Part shown: one piece after another, positions 19,698 to 29,352 of the stretch
How positions within the stretch are numbered: position 1 is the stretch's first letter
Layout: every line of letters starts with the position of its first letter
Assembly: GCF_038005225.1 (NCBI RefSeq)
Contig: NZ_JBBOSU010000001.1
Span: 732,001-796,000 of the forward strand
From: Solibacillus sp. FSL K6-1523
Lineage (GTDB): Bacteria > Bacillota > Bacilli > Bacillales_A > Planococcaceae
Direction of reading: 5' to 3'
DNA: 64,000 bases
The notes under the pieces: generated by a model
Database searches by the model: none
What the model was told of the DNA's origin: nothing
What the model saw: only the letters and a program-made list of their open reading frames with translations
Made by a program: the position numbers and the translations under genes

Positions 19698-20189
19698 TTA
19701 TAAAGTTGAGTTGCGTTTTAATATTAAATGTTTATAAAACATTGAGGCGCGGACGTATTGATGATTAAATGATTTGCAGTGTAAAGGCAAGCGTTCTTCA
19801 GAGCCATCTAAAAAAGTGACAATCGTTTCGTCATTATGCTCGACAATATTAATAATGGATTGAAAGGAAATCCAAATATTTTGCAGTGAGTTAGGTGAGA
19901 AAAGTGGAAATAAAACACATGGATCGCCGAAATCATAGGCTATCATAATCGGTAATTTATGCTTACTTTTACCGAAAAATTGCTTTGCTTGGTATTGACT
20001 GGCTTGATAGGAACTTCCGTGTAATCTGCATGTACTACGAATAATTTTTAATGGTTTATTTGGATAAATGACCTTCCCGTGCTTATCAGAAACAAGAGTG
20101 TATGTTTTTTCACGATGCGAGATAGATTTTAAAAAATAAGTAGAATTCGAGGCAATGTAATTAGAAACTTGTGGTAAATTTTTCAACAT
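19698..20189 (-). CDS. comK: Competence transcription factor ComK
   Basis: ComK activates DNA-uptake genes by binding paired AAAA-N5-TTTT boxes. The 163-residue protein carries the family core: KPLKIIRSTCRLHGSSYQAS (about residues 46-65), KLPIMI, and LFPLFSPNSLQNIWISFQSI. It is shorter than B. subtilis ComK (192), lacking the C-terminal tail through which MecA binds there, so proteolytic control may differ. Start ATG follows AAGGAG. It is convergent with prfB and divergent from an IDEAL-domain gene. A ComK-like short paralogue is at 13931. Confidence 0.92.
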   Translation of the reverse strand: MLKNLPQVSNYIASNSTYFLKSISHREKTYTLVSDKHGKVIYPNKPLKIIRSTCRLHGSSYQASQYQAKQFFGKSKHKLPIMIAYDFGDPCVLFPLFSPNSLQNIWISFQSIINIVEHNDETIVTFLDGSEERLPLHCKSFNHQYVRASMFYKHLILKRNSTL

Positions 20190-20238
20190 TTCATTTCTCC
20201 TTTATTATTTATTTTGCTCGTCCAAAATCGAGTGCAAC

Positions 20239-20267
20239 AAAATACAAGGAAAGCTAAAGCAAGTCAA
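20239..20267 (-). promoter_or_regulatory. Possible comK promoter
   Basis: On the minus strand TTGACT, 17 bases, TATTTT, placed about 50 bases before the comK start codon. I found no clear AAAA-N5-TTTT pair for ComK autoregulation in the 379-base gap, which otherwise holds only AT-rich sequence. Confidence 0.4.
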
Positions 20268-20577
20268 TCTTGTTATAGCGATGAATTGAAAGTTAGTTCT
20301 AACATAGCACACTGTTGAAGGGTGAAATGACTAAGAGGTGAAGTCTGTATTTTACGAATGAGGTAAGCTAGCAACTGTTAAACGGTGTTTTATATTATTT
20401 TGAGACTTAATCAAAAGAACTAAAACAAAAAATTCGCTATAAGTTAAAAATAATACAAATAAATACAAAAATCAACATTATTTACAGAAAATTATGTTAG
20501 TTGATAATTATTCAGAATATATTGCAAATAGGTGCTCGTTTATTTTATAATAAATAAAAGAGATTGAGGTGATATCG

Positions 20578-20820
20578 ATGGATAAATATTATTCATACAC
20601 AGATTTTTTAAAAGCAGTTGGCCAACAGCCGAATAGTAATCAAGCTGAAAAATTGTTGAATGAAATTTATTTAGATTTGTTTTTAAAACGTTTACAACGA
20701 ATACATCGAATTGAACAACTGAAAGCACTCATCGATACGTCATTGGATCAAAAAAATGAACAAAAATTTATGAACTATACAATGGAACTAAAAAAGTTAC
20801 TCCAATCAACAATAGCTTAG
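20578..20820 (+). CDS. IDEAL-domain protein
   Basis: 80 residues from ATG 20578, preceded by GAGGTGAT; a GTG three codons earlier (20569) is inside that Shine-Dalgarno and less likely. The C-terminal half reads LKALIDTSLDQKNEQKFMNY, which matches the IDEAL domain (LIDEALDnrDkeaFmeLt pattern) found in small Bacillales proteins such as YpiB. The function of the domain is not established; it is thought to mediate protein contacts. It is divergent from comK and followed by a terminator. Confidence 0.75.
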   Translation: MDKYYSYTDFLKAVGQQPNSNQAEKLLNEIYLDLFLKRLQRIHRIEQLKALIDTSLDQKNEQKFMNYTMELKKLLQSTIA

Positions 20821-20823
20821 CTA

Positions 20824-20855
20824 AAAAATCACCTAATTTTAGGTGATTTTTTTTG
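20824..20855 (+). terminator. Terminator of IDEAL-domain gene
   Basis: AAAATCACCT pairs with AGGTGATTTT around AATTTT, then T-run. Confidence 0.9.
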
Positions 20856-20888
20856 TGGAGAAATATTAGTGGGGCTTAGAAGGGAAAC

Positions 20889-20981
20889 GGATAGAAAGCT
20901 AAATGTGGTGGATAGAATTTAAAAAGTATCGGATAGAAATCCAAATGTGTTGGATAGAACAGTCAATCTGCCGGATAGGAT
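20889..20981 (+). repeat. Five GGATAGAA repeats at exact 21-bp spacing
   Basis: GGATAGAA starts at 20889, 20910, 20931 and 20952, and GGATAGGA at 20973, so the period is exactly 21 bp, two helical turns. Intervening 13-mers differ, although copies 1 and 3 share an AAATGTG-type spacer. It lies between the IDEAL gene terminator and the uvrB promoter and contains no reading frame. Confidence 0.9.
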
Positions 20982-21055
20982 AGCTAAAAATATCCTCCCC
21001 ATGTGATAAATATCCCTTAAAATTCCCATACTGAATAATAAGCGCTAAATAAAAT

Positions 21056-21069
21056 CGAATATACGTTCG
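21056..21069 (+). promoter_or_regulatory. LexA (SOS) box upstream of uvrB
   Basis: CGAATATACGTTCG matches the Bacillus LexA/DinR consensus CGAAC-N4-GTTCG with one mismatch. It lies about 30 bases before a TAAAAT -10 (21101-21106), where it would cover the weak -35. uvrBA is SOS-controlled in B. subtilis. Confidence 0.8.
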
Positions 21070-21100
21070 TTAAATTCTCGTAATTAAAAAAAGGTTATGC

Positions 21101-21106
21101 TAAAAT
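21101..21106 (+). promoter_or_regulatory. uvrB promoter -10
   Basis: TAAAAT with a poor -35 (TCGTAA at 21078, spacing 17). The start would fall near 21113, just before the leader element copy A. Confidence 0.45.
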
Positions 21107-21120
21107 AGAACATAACAGAT

Positions 21121-21253
21121 TTAATTTGATTCAGCAGGGATTCAAATCCCAGCTGAATCAAATTAATGCCCCGGCGGATGTCACAGATTTTTTAAAGGAG
21201 TTTCTCGAGCAAGCTCGAGAAAATCTGGACGCAATTACGCCAAGGCGTAATTG
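21121..21253 (+). repeat. Dispersed structured leader element, copy A (uvrB)
   Basis: P1: TTAATTTGATTCAGC (21121-21135) pairs perfectly with its complement at 21152-21166, with an inner GGGATT/AATCCC. P2: CAGATTTT (21184) pairs with AAAATCTG (to 21227), capped by CTCGAGC-AA-GCTCGAG. P3: CAATTACGCC-AA-GGCGTAATTG (21232-21253). Between P1 and P2 is GGCGGATGTCAC and after P2 GGACGC; GUC and GAC can pair, leaving a GGAU bulge. The uvrB ribosome binding site follows directly. Confidence 0.85.
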
Positions 21254-21272
21254 ATAGAAAGGACGACCCTAT

Positions 21273-23255
21273 ATGACAGAACAATTTTCAATCCAGTCCG
21301 CTTATCAACCGAATGGCGATCAGCCTGCTGCAATTGCACAGCTCGTACAAGGAATTCAAGAAGGAAAATACGAGCAAACGCTATTAGGTGCAACAGGTAC
21401 AGGCAAAACTTTTACCATTTCAAACGTCATTCAACAAGTGAAAAAACCAACGCTTATTATGGCGCATAATAAAACATTAGCTGGTCAATTATACAGTGAA
21501 TTTAAAGAGTTTTTCCCGGACAATGCGGTGGAGTACTTTGTTAGTTACTATGATTATTTCCAACCAGAGGCGTATGTGCCACAAACGGATACGTATATCG
21601 AAAAAGATTCGAGTATTAATGAAGAAATTGATAAGCTAAGGCACTCGGCTACATCGGCGCTATTTGAGCGAGACGATGTCATTATTATTGCCTCAGTTTC
21701 ATGTATTTACGGGCTCGGTTCGCCAGAGGAATACCGTGAAATGGTCGTATCCATTCGTACAGGTATGGAAATTGAACGTAATCAGCTACTACGCAAGCTT
21801 GTTGATATTCAATATGAACGCAACGATATTAACTTTACGCGCGGAACATTTCGTGTGCGTGGGGACGTAGTAGAGATTTTCCCGGCATCCCGTGATGAAC
21901 AATGTGTGCGCATTGAATTTTTCGGGGATGAAATTGATCGTATTCGAGAGGTGGATGCGCTAACAGGTGAAATATTAGCTGAGCGTGAACATGTTGCGAT
22001 TTTTCCTGCTTCTCACTTCGTAACACGAGAAGAAAAAATGAAAGTTGCAATTGACAATATTGAAAAGGAATTACAAGTGCGCTTAGAAAAATTGCGTGCA
22101 GAGGACCGTTTATTAGAGGCACAGCGCTTAGAGCAACGAACAAATTATGATTTAGAAATGATGCGGGAAATGGGCTTTTGTTCAGGCATCGAAAACTATT
22201 CTCGCCATTTAACATTACGTGAAGCAGGCGCAACACCGTATACATTGATTGACTATTTTCCAAAGGATTTTTTACTTGTTGTGGATGAAAGTCATGTTAC
22301 ATTACCGCAAGTCCGTGGTATGTATAATGGTGACCAAGCACGTAAGCAAGTATTGGTAGACCACGGTTTTCGTTTGCCATCTGCTCTTGATAACCGACCA
22401 TTAAAATTAGATGAATTCCAATCGAAAATACATCAAGCAATCTATGTGTCAGCAACACCTGGACCGTATGAGCTGGAGCATACACCTGAAATGGTCGAAC
22501 AAATTATTCGTCCAACAGGGCTACTTGACCCGACATTAGAAGTGCGACCAATTGAAGGGCAAATTGATGATTTAATTGATGAAGTTCATGATCGCATTCG
22601 AAAAAATGAGCGAGTACTGATTACAACATTAACGAAAAAAATGTCTGAAGATTTGACGAATTACTTAAAGGAAATGGGCTTAAAGGTTGAATATTTACAT
22701 TCCGAAATAAAAACATTAGAGCGTATTGAAATCATTCGCGAGCTACGAAAAGGGACACATGATGTTTTGGTTGGAATTAACTTACTTCGAGAAGGTTTAG
22801 ATATACCTGAAGTTTCCCTCGTCGTTATATTGGATGCAGATAAGGAAGGCTTTTTACGTTCAGAACGGTCACTTATTCAAACAATTGGTCGTGCCGCGCG
22901 TAATTCCAATGGGCACGTTATTATGTACGCAAATAATATGACTGAATCGATGAAAAAGGCGATTGATGAAACGAAAAGACGTCGAGAAATTCAAATCGCT
23001 TACAATGAAAAGCATGGCATTACTCCAAAAACGATTATTAAGAAAATACCTGACATTATTCGGGCTACGAAAGCTGCGGAAGAGGAAGAACAATATATTA
23101 CGAAAGTAACGGGCGGCAAGAAACTGACGAAAAAAGAGCTTGAAAAACTAGTTGAAACGTTGCAACTTGAAATGAAAGAAGCAGCGAAAGCACTTGATTT
23201 CGAACGCGCGGCAGAATTGCGAGACATGATATTCGAATTGAAAGCAGAAGGGTGA
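21273..23255 (+). CDS. uvrB: Excinuclease ABC subunit UvrB
   Basis: UvrB is the damage-verifying helicase-like subunit of nucleotide excision repair; it is loaded by UvrA and recruits UvrC. The 660 residues show Walker A GATGTGKT (about 39-46), the damage-probing beta-hairpin region [20 protein letters not shown], helicase motifs including [14 protein letters not shown] and TIGRAARN, and the C-terminal UvrC-binding UVR motif ([10 protein letters not shown]). AAAGGA precedes the ATG. It overlaps the start of uvrA and is preceded by a LexA box and leader element copy A. Confidence 0.97.
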   Translation: MTEQFSIQSAYQPNGDQPAAIAQLVQGIQEGKYEQTLLGATGTGKTFTISNVIQQVKKPTLIMAHNKTLAGQLYSEFKEFFPDNAVEYFVSYYDYFQPEAYVPQTDTYIEKDSSINEEIDKLRHSATSALFERDDVIIIASVSCIYGLGSPEEYREMVVSIRTGMEIERNQLLRKLVDIQYERNDINFTRGTFRVRGDVVEIFPASRDEQCVRIEFFGDEIDRIREVDALTGEILAEREHVAIFPASHFVTREEKMKVAIDNIEKELQVRLEKLRAEDRLLEAQRLEQRTNYDLEMMREMGFCSGIENYSRHLTLREAGATPYTLIDYFPKDFLLVVDESHVTLPQVRGMYNGDQARKQVLVDHGFRLPSALDNRPLKLDEFQSKIHQAIYVSATPGPYELEHTPEMVEQIIRPTGLLDPTLEVRPIEGQIDDLIDEVHDRIRKNERVLITTLTKKMSEDLTNYLKEMGLKVEYLHSEIKTLERIEIIRELRKGTHDVLVGINLLREGLDIPEVSLVVILDADKEGFLRSERSLIQTIGRAARNSNGHVIMYANNMTESMKKAIDETKRRREIQIAYNEKHGITPKTIIKKIPDIIRATKAAEEEEQYITKVTGGKKLTKKELEKLVETLQLEMKEAAKALDFERAAELRDMIFELKAEG

Positions 23256-23260
23256 AGGCT

Positions 23261-26128
23261 GTGAAAAATACAGAAATTGTTGTACAAGGAGCAAGAGCGC
23301 ATAATTTAAAAAATATAGATGTTACCATTCCACGTGACAAAATCGTTGTGGTGACGGGGCTTTCTGGTTCAGGTAAGTCCTCACTCGCATTTGATACGAT
23401 TTATGCAGAAGGGCAGCGACGTTATGTAGAGTCCCTATCTGCCTATGCGCGTCAATTTTTAGGGCAAATGGATAAGCCAGATGTTGATACAATTGAAGGA
23501 TTATCACCTGCTATTTCGATCGACCAAAAAACGACGAGCCGTAATCCGCGTTCGACGGTAGGTACAGTAACGGAAATTTACGATTATTTACGACTGCTTT
23601 ATGCCCGTATTGGTAAACCGATTTGTCCGAAACACGGAATCGAAATTACGTCACAAACAATTGAGCAAATGGTTGATCGTTTAATGGAGTATCCAGAGCG
23701 CACGAAAATGCAGCTACTTGCCCCCGTTGTAGAAGGAAAAAAGGGAACGCATGTCAAGTTGATAGAAGATTTGAAGAAGCAAGGCTATGTTCGGATCCGG
23801 TTGAACGGGGAACTACGCGATTTAGATGATCATATTGAGCTGGATAAAAATAAAAAGCATACGATTGAAGTTGTCATTGACCGCGTCGTTGTAAAAGAGG
23901 GCGTTGAATCTCGTTTAAGTGATTCTTTGGAAGCAGCGCTACGATTGGCAGAGGGGCGCGCATTAGTCGATGTGATGGAGCATGAGGAATTATTATTTAG
24001 TGAGCATCATGCTTGTCCATATTGCGGATTTTCAATCGGTGAATTAGAGCCGCGCATGTTTTCATTTAATAGTCCATTTGGTGCATGTCCGACATGTGAT
24101 GGGTTAGGCAGCAAGACGAAAGTGGATTTAGAGCTCGTCATTCCGGATTGGGATAAAACATTGCTTGAAAATGCGATTGCACCGTGGGAGTCGATATCAT
24201 CACAATATTACCCGCAATTATTAGCAGCTGTTTGCAAGCACTACAATATTGCAATGGACATCCCAGTGAAAGATATACCAAAAGATTTGATGGACAAAAT
24301 TTTATACGGCTCGGGCAAGGAAAAAATTCATTTCGATTTTATTAATGATTATGGTAGTCATTATAAAAAGGATATTGAATTTGAAGGGGTCGTTCACAAT
24401 ATTGAGCGCCGCTTTAAAGATTCTTCATCGGATTATGTACGCGATCAATTGCAAAAATATATGACAGAACAGCCATGTAATTCATGTAAAGGTCATCGCT
24501 TAAAGGCTGAATCGCTTGCGGTAAAAATTAAAGACCAAAATATATCTGAAGCTACTCGTCGCTCGATTCAAGAAATGTACGACTTCTTCAATTCAGTTGA
24601 GCTGACAGAAAAAGAAAAGCAAATTGCGAAATTAATTATTCGAGAGGTAGTAGAGCGTTTAAGATTTTTATTAGATGTTGGATTGAATTATTTAACACTA
24701 TCTCGAGCAGCTGGTACGTTATCAGGCGGTGAGGCACAGCGTATTCGACTGGCCACTCAAATCGGGTCCCGTTTATCAGGTGTACTCTATGTACTGGATG
24801 AACCGTCAATCGGACTGCATCAGCGTGATAATGATCGCTTAATTCATACGCTTGAAAAAATGCGTGATTTAGGAAATACATTAATTATCGTCGAGCATGA
24901 TGAAGATACGATGCTCGCGGCGGATCATTTAATTGATATCGGTCCAGGTGCGGGTGTTCATGGTGGACAAATTATTGCGCAAGGGACACCGAAACAAGTG
25001 ATGAAAAATAAAAATTCCATCACGGGTCAATATTTAAGTGGGAAAAAGTTCATTCCGCTACCTTTAGAGCGACGCAAATCGGATGGACGTCTGCTGAAAA
25101 TAAAGGGTGCGACAGAAAATAACTTGAAAAATGTTTCTGTAGACATTCCATTAGGACAATTTATTGCGGTAACAGGCGTTTCAGGATCGGGTAAATCAAC
25201 GCTTGTGAATGAAATTTTATATAAGTCACTGGCATCGAAGTTAAATCGTTCAAAAGTTAAGCCAGGTGCGCATAAATCAATTGAGGGAATTGAACAATTG
25301 GAAAAGGTTATTGAAGTCGATCAATCTCCAATTGGGCGCACACCTCGCTCAAATCCTGCGACATATATCGGGGTATTTGATGATGTACGCGATGTTTTTG
25401 CGATGACAAATGAAGCGAAAGTACGCGGCTATAAAAAGGGACGATTTTCATTTAATGTGAAGGGCGGCCGTTGTGAAGCTTGTCGTGGAGATGGCATTAT
25501 TAAAATCGAAATGCATTTCTTACCAGATGTGTATGTACCTTGTGAAATTTGTCATGGCAAGCGCTACAATCGCGAAACGTTAGAAATCCGTTATAAGGAT
25601 AAAAATATTTCGGATATTTTAGAGATGACCGTAGAGAATGCGCTTGAATTTTTCAGCAATTTACCAAAAATTCAACGCAAGCTTCAAACGATTGTTGATG
25701 TGGGGCTCGGCTATATCAAATTAGGACAACCGGCAACGACACTTTCTGGTGGGGAGGCGCAGCGAGTAAAGTTGGCGTCTGAACTGCATAAACGTTCGAA
25801 CGGAAAATCGTTTTATATTTTAGATGAGCCGACGACAGGACTTCATGTGGATGATATTTCACGCTTATTAGTTGTGTTGCAACGTTTAGTTGATAATGGG
25901 GAAACCGTACTTGTCATTGAACATAATTTAGATGTTATCAAAACGGCGGATCATCTTATTGATTTAGGTCCAGAAGGTGGCGATGGTGGGGGGACAATCC
26001 TTACTACTGGTACACCTGAGGAAGTCGCAGAAGTAAAAGAAAGTTATACAGGGTATTATTTAAAGCCGATTTTAGAACGCGACCGTGAACGGATGGATGA
26101 GAAAATTGCTGTGGCACAAAAGAAGTAA
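23261..26128 (+). CDS. uvrA: Excinuclease ABC subunit UvrA
   Basis: UvrA is the dimeric ABC-type ATPase that locates DNA lesions. The 955 residues contain two nucleotide-binding modules: [20 protein letters not shown] and [15 protein letters not shown] Walker A motifs, two LSGGEAQR signatures, and zinc modules (CPYCGFS...[14 protein letters not shown]...CEICHG). GTG 23261 is chosen because AGAAGGGTG lies 6-12 bases upstream and the protein then begins like other UvrAs ([15 protein letters not shown]); GTG 23252, overlapping the uvrB stop, is an alternative. Confidence 0.96.
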   Translation: MKNTEIVVQGARAHNLKNIDVTIPRDKIVVVTGLSGSGKSSLAFDTIYAEGQRRYVESLSAYARQFLGQMDKPDVDTIEGLSPAISIDQKTTSRNPRSTVGTVTEIYDYLRLLYARIGKPICPKHGIEITSQTIEQMVDRLMEYPERTKMQLLAPVVEGKKGTHVKLIEDLKKQGYVRIRLNGELRDLDDHIELDKNKKHTIEVVIDRVVVKEGVESRLSDSLEAALRLAEGRALVDVMEHEELLFSEHHACPYCGFSIGELEPRMFSFNSPFGACPTCDGLGSKTKVDLELVIPDWDKTLLENAIAPWESISSQYYPQLLAAVCKHYNIAMDIPVKDIPKDLMDKILYGSGKEKIHFDFINDYGSHYKKDIEFEGVVHNIERRFKDSSSDYVRDQLQKYMTEQPCNSCKGHRLKAESLAVKIKDQNISEATRRSIQEMYDFFNSVELTEKEKQIAKLIIREVVERLRFLLDVGLNYLTLSRAAGTLSGGEAQRIRLATQIGSRLSGVLYVLDEPSIGLHQRDNDRLIHTLEKMRDLGNTLIIVEHDEDTMLAADHLIDIGPGAGVHGGQIIAQGTPKQVMKNKNSITGQYLSGKKFIPLPLERRKSDGRLLKIKGATENNLKNVSVDIPLGQFIAVTGVSGSGKSTLVNEILYKSLASKLNRSKVKPGAHKSIEGIEQLEKVIEVDQSPIGRTPRSNPATYIGVFDDVRDVFAMTNEAKVRGYKKGRFSFNVKGGRCEACRGDGIIKIEMHFLPDVYVPCEICHGKRYNRETLEIRYKDKNISDILEMTVENALEFFSNLPKIQRKLQTIVDVGLGYIKLGQPATTLSGGEAQRVKLASELHKRSNGKSFYILDEPTTGLHVDDISRLLVVLQRLVDNGETVLVIEHNLDVIKTADHLIDLGPEGGDGGGTILTTGTPEEVAEVKESYTGYYLKPILERDRERMDEKIAVAQKK

Positions 26129-26199
26129 AAGAATCGGTATTTTTTAGGCATATGAATGTACTGCGTGAATTTTTTAGTGCATATAATGAAACCTTTTAT

Positions 26200-26249
26200 C
26201 CTCCCTCCTCGTATATATGGGTATACGAAGTAGAGGGAGGAATTTTTTT
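26200..26249 (+). promoter_or_regulatory. Hairpin burying the Shine-Dalgarno of the DUF4097 gene
   Basis: CCTCCCTC (26200-26207) pairs with GAGGGAGG (26233-26240), with an inner TCGTATA/TATACGA. The 3' arm is the Shine-Dalgarno of the ATG at 26250, and it is followed by AATTTTTTTA, so the same hairpin also looks like an intrinsic terminator after uvrA. It could limit both readthrough and translation. Confidence 0.7.
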
Positions 26250-27464
26250 ATGCAAAATGAACGTAAACGAATTTTACAATTGGTTGAAAGCGGTGTAATT
26301 ACGGCAGAAGAGGCGATTGGATTACTCGAAAAATTATCGCCACAAAAGGAATCCACTCAAACGACAGAAGTTTTACCAGTACAGTTAGAAAAAGATACCC
26401 AGCAAGACGCATCTTCTAAAAAAGTATATGAAGATGAACCAATATTTGAAGAAAAACGTAAAACAACAGGCTTTGAAGATATTTTTGGAAAAGCATTTAA
26501 TGATAAAGATGTCAATAAAAAAATGGATGAATTTATGCATGAGCTTAAGCAGGACTTATCGCATTTTGGTACGCGTATGGCTGGTTTAATGGGCACTACT
26601 TTATCCAAGTTAAAAGATTTAGATATCGACACGCCGTTTGGAGAAAAAGTAGAATTCAATAAAACGTATGCCTACCCAGCAGGTGACGTAAATGGAATTG
26701 AATTAGATGTTGCCAATGGGAAAATAGAAGTGATTAAAACAACGGATGCAACTTTAACAGTAGATATACATGTAAAGACGACAGCAAAAGGTACGGAAGA
26801 GGAAACAATTGCTGCGATTGTTGAAGATTTAGCAACCCTTCAAGACCAAAAATTGATGATTCACTCGGCAAATAAATTTACACAAGTAAAAATTCGTATT
26901 GCTATTCCAGAAAAGCATTATGATGTCTTTATTGCACGTTTATTAAGCGGTGGCGTATCGATTGAAGGTTTAGATGCGAAATTGATTAAAGTAAAAACAT
27001 ATAATGGCATTGTTCGTTTAGAAAATGCAGCGTTTAATCATGCAGAATTGCAATCGAGCAATGGCTCAATTGAAGCACGTCAAATAAAGGGCGAAGATTT
27101 AGAGGTAGAAACTGCGAATGGTCGTATTTATATTGATGGTGAAATAAATGAAGTAGAGGCTGAATCTTTCAATGGACATGTTGTTGTAACGACTTCAAGT
27201 GCCGATGCGCATAAAGTGAAAGCTCGTACAATGGCGGGAACGGTCGAAATTTATGTGCCAAAAACAGTTGCAATTGATGGTCAAATTTTCTCGAATTTTG
27301 GTAAAGCAGATGTCGGATTAAGCGATGTAACGTTGCATGAGGAAGCAGATCAGCTATTACTAAAATCAATTCGTTTTAATAAAGAATTGGCCGGTGCAAA
27401 ATTATTGAAAATCGTTGGTGAATCACGCACAGGCACAGTATTAGTTCGCTATACAACGAAGTAA
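26250..27464 (+). CDS. DUF4097 domain protein (YvlB-like)
   Basis: 404 residues. The N-terminus (MQNERKRILQLVESGVITAEEAIGLLEKL) is the short helical SHOCT-like segment typical of these proteins. A charged linker follows, then a long beta-helix-like DUF4097 region from about residue 130 with repeating N-G-x-I/V turns (DVANGKIEVIKT, TYNGIVRLENA, SSNGSIEARQIKG, TANGRIYIDGE, SFNGHVVVTTS). No membrane segment or signal peptide is visible. B. subtilis yvlB lies in a cell-envelope stress operon near uvrBA; the molecular function is unknown. ATG 26250 is chosen over an in-frame ATG at 26217 because the latter lies inside the hairpin, upstream of the Shine-Dalgarno. Confidence 0.85.
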   Translation: MQNERKRILQLVESGVITAEEAIGLLEKLSPQKESTQTTEVLPVQLEKDTQQDASSKKVYEDEPIFEEKRKTTGFEDIFGKAFNDKDVNKKMDEFMHELKQDLSHFGTRMAGLMGTTLSKLKDLDIDTPFGEKVEFNKTYAYPAGDVNGIELDVANGKIEVIKTTDATLTVDIHVKTTAKGTEEETIAAIVEDLATLQDQKLMIHSANKFTQVKIRIAIPEKHYDVFIARLLSGGVSIEGLDAKLIKVKTYNGIVRLENAAFNHAELQSSNGSIEARQIKGEDLEVETANGRIYIDGEINEVEAESFNGHVVVTTSSADAHKVKARTMAGTVEIYVPKTVAIDGQIFSNFGKADVGLSDVTLHEEADQLLLKSIRFNKELAGAKLLKIVGESRTGTVLVRYTTK

Positions 27465-27475
27465 TTGATATAGGA

Positions 27476-27515
27476 AGAATGTCATTTCACTAAGGTGAAT
27501 ATGGCATTCTTTTTT
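27476..27515 (+). terminator. Terminator of DUF4097 gene
   Basis: AGAATGTCAT pairs with ATGGCATTCT (one G-T) and is followed by T6. Confidence 0.85.
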
Positions 27516-27686
27516 ATATGCGGCAAGATAATCTCCATTACTGATCTTACGCAAAACTATGAATCTATCGCTATCTCAAAGTCTTAATTCCTGCTATTAT
27601 ATAAAGGTATTTCCATTAATTGTGTCGAAATACATGTTTAAGTAGTTAGAATGAAAAGAAATTGTAATAATTCTAGCGTTGCAAAG

Positions 27687-27695
27687 TGATATAAT
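27687..27695 (+). promoter_or_regulatory. ftsEX promoter (extended -10)
   Basis: TGATATAAT is a perfect extended -10 (TGnTATAAT) about 52 bases before ftsE. No good -35 is needed or seen. Confidence 0.55.
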
Positions 27696-27747
27696 AGAGA
27701 AAAATTAAAATTAAATTTCTAGTGATAGAACTTAGGTGGTTTCGTTA

Positions 27748-28434
27748 ATGATTCAAATGAAAAATGTTGTGAAAAAATATCCAAATGGTGTTGTTGCAAC
27801 GAACGGAATAACGATTGAAATTAAAAAAGGTGAGTTTGTTTATGTCGTAGGTCCGAGTGGTGCAGGAAAATCGACATTCATAAAACTGATGTATCGCGAA
27901 GAAAAGCCGACATCAGGCGACGTTATTGTAAACGGTATTAACTTACGTACATTAAAGGCGAGTCGCATCCCGCATTTACGACGTCAGTTAGGCGTTGTAT
28001 TCCAAGACTTTAAATTATTACCGCGACTTACGGTTTATGAAAATGTTGCATTCGCGATGGAAGTAATTGAAGAGCAACCAAAAGTTATTCGTCAGCGTGT
28101 GATGGAAGTATTAGAATTGGTCGGTTTAAAACATAAAGTGCGAATGTTCCCAAGTGAATTATCGGGTGGCGAGCAGCAACGTGTTTCGATTGCTCGTTCT
28201 ATTGTGAATCGTCCTAAAGTGATGATTGCCGATGAGCCAACTGGAAATTTAGATCCTGATACATCATGGGAAATTATGAATATATTTGAAGAAATTAATC
28301 GTCAAGGCACGACGATTGTCATGGCTACACATAACCGTGAAATTGTGAATACGATTCGTAAACGTGTGATCGCTGTTGAAGGCGGTATGATTGTCCGTGA
28401 TGAGTACGGAGGTGACTACGGCTATGAAGGCTAG
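27748..28434 (+). CDS. ftsE: Cell division ATP-binding protein FtsE
   Basis: FtsE is the ATPase of the FtsEX complex, which controls peptidoglycan hydrolases rather than transporting a solute. The 228 residues show Walker A GPSGAGKST, Q-loop, signature LSGGEQQR and Walker B VMIADEPTGN. The ATG at 27748 (MIQMKNVVKKYPNG) gives the normal family start, with AGGTGG 9 bases upstream; an in-frame GTG 4 codons earlier is inside that site. The 3' end overlaps ftsX by 11 bases. Confidence 0.95.
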   Translation: MIQMKNVVKKYPNGVVATNGITIEIKKGEFVYVVGPSGAGKSTFIKLMYREEKPTSGDVIVNGINLRTLKASRIPHLRRQLGVVFQDFKLLPRLTVYENVAFAMEVIEEQPKVIRQRVMEVLELVGLKHKVRMFPSELSGGEQQRVSIARSIVNRPKVMIADEPTGNLDPDTSWEIMNIFEEINRQGTTIVMATHNREIVNTIRKRVIAVEGGMIVRDEYGGDYGYEG

Positions 28435-29320
28435 AACACTTGCGCGTCATTTTAGAGAGAGTATTAAATCATTAGGACGAAATAGTTGGATGACTATTGC
28501 CTCGGTCAGCGCGGTAACGGTCACATTATTATTAGTCGGTGTCTTTACAACAATCATGCTAAACCTGAACAAAGTAGCTTCAGATTTAGAAAATGACGTT
28601 GAAATTCGCGTGATGATTGAAATAATTCCAGATGAAGCAGAAATGAAAAAGATAGAGCAAAAATTGATTGGTGAGATTAAGAAATTACCAGATGTAGAGG
28701 AAGTTACATATTCTTCAAAAGATGCGGAATTAAATAAGTTAGTCAAAGATTTTGGAGACGAGTTAAGCTTATATGAACAAAATAACCCATTGTATAATGT
28801 GCTTTATGTAAAAGCCGCAGACCCATTAAAAACAGCAGAAGTCGCAAAAAAAATTGAACGCTTAGAACATACACAGTCAGTCAAATATGGTGAAGGTAAA
28901 ATAGAAAAGTTATTTAACTTCATCGATATTGCTCGTAATGTCGGGTTAGTGTTAATCGTTGGTTTATTATTTACAGCGATGTTTTTAATTTCGAATACGA
29001 TTCGAATTACGATTATTGCACGTAAAGAGGAAATTGAAATTATGAAATTAGTTGGCGCAACGAATTCCTTTGTACGTATTCCATTCGTATTAGAAGGTAT
29101 GTGGTTAGGATTAATCGGCGCCATCATTCCAATCATTGCCGTTACGGTTGCCTATTATAAAATTTATGAATTGGTCTCGCCAAAACTAAAAGGGGAACTT
29201 TTCCAACTCCTTGAAGTAGGGCCTCTTATGTTACAAGTAAATGGATTAATCGCTTTAATTGGTATTTTAATCGGTGTATGGGGAAGTTTCATGTCTGTAC
29301 GGAAATTTTTAAAAGTATAA
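28424..29320 (+). CDS. ftsX: Cell division membrane protein FtsX
   Basis: FtsX is the four-span membrane partner of FtsE. The 298 residues begin MKARTLARHFRESIKSLGRN, a family hallmark, then one membrane segment, an extracellular loop of about 115 residues that in relatives contacts the hydrolase, and three C-terminal segments including the FtsX-type IARKEEIEIMKLVGATNSFVRIPF. GGAGGTGA precedes ATG 28424. Translation is probably coupled to ftsE. Confidence 0.95.
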   Translation: MKARTLARHFRESIKSLGRNSWMTIASVSAVTVTLLLVGVFTTIMLNLNKVASDLENDVEIRVMIEIIPDEAEMKKIEQKLIGEIKKLPDVEEVTYSSKDAELNKLVKDFGDELSLYEQNNPLYNVLYVKAADPLKTAEVAKKIERLEHTQSVKYGEGKIEKLFNFIDIARNVGLVLIVGLLFTAMFLISNTIRITIIARKEEIEIMKLVGATNSFVRIPFVLEGMWLGLIGAIIPIIAVTVAYYKIYELVSPKLKGELFQLLEVGPLMLQVNGLIALIGILIGVWGSFMSVRKFLKV

Positions 29321-29352
29321 CTATATTTATGCGTCTAGGAGGAAAAGAGACT

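Noticed and set aside
20889-20981. CRISPR array
   Set aside because: Repeats are 8 bases with 13-base spacers and no cas genes nearby; far too short for CRISPR.
21121-21253. Leader copies as ordinary intrinsic terminators
   Set aside because: None of the three hairpins is followed by a T-run in the coding direction, and the copies lie after promoters rather than after genes.
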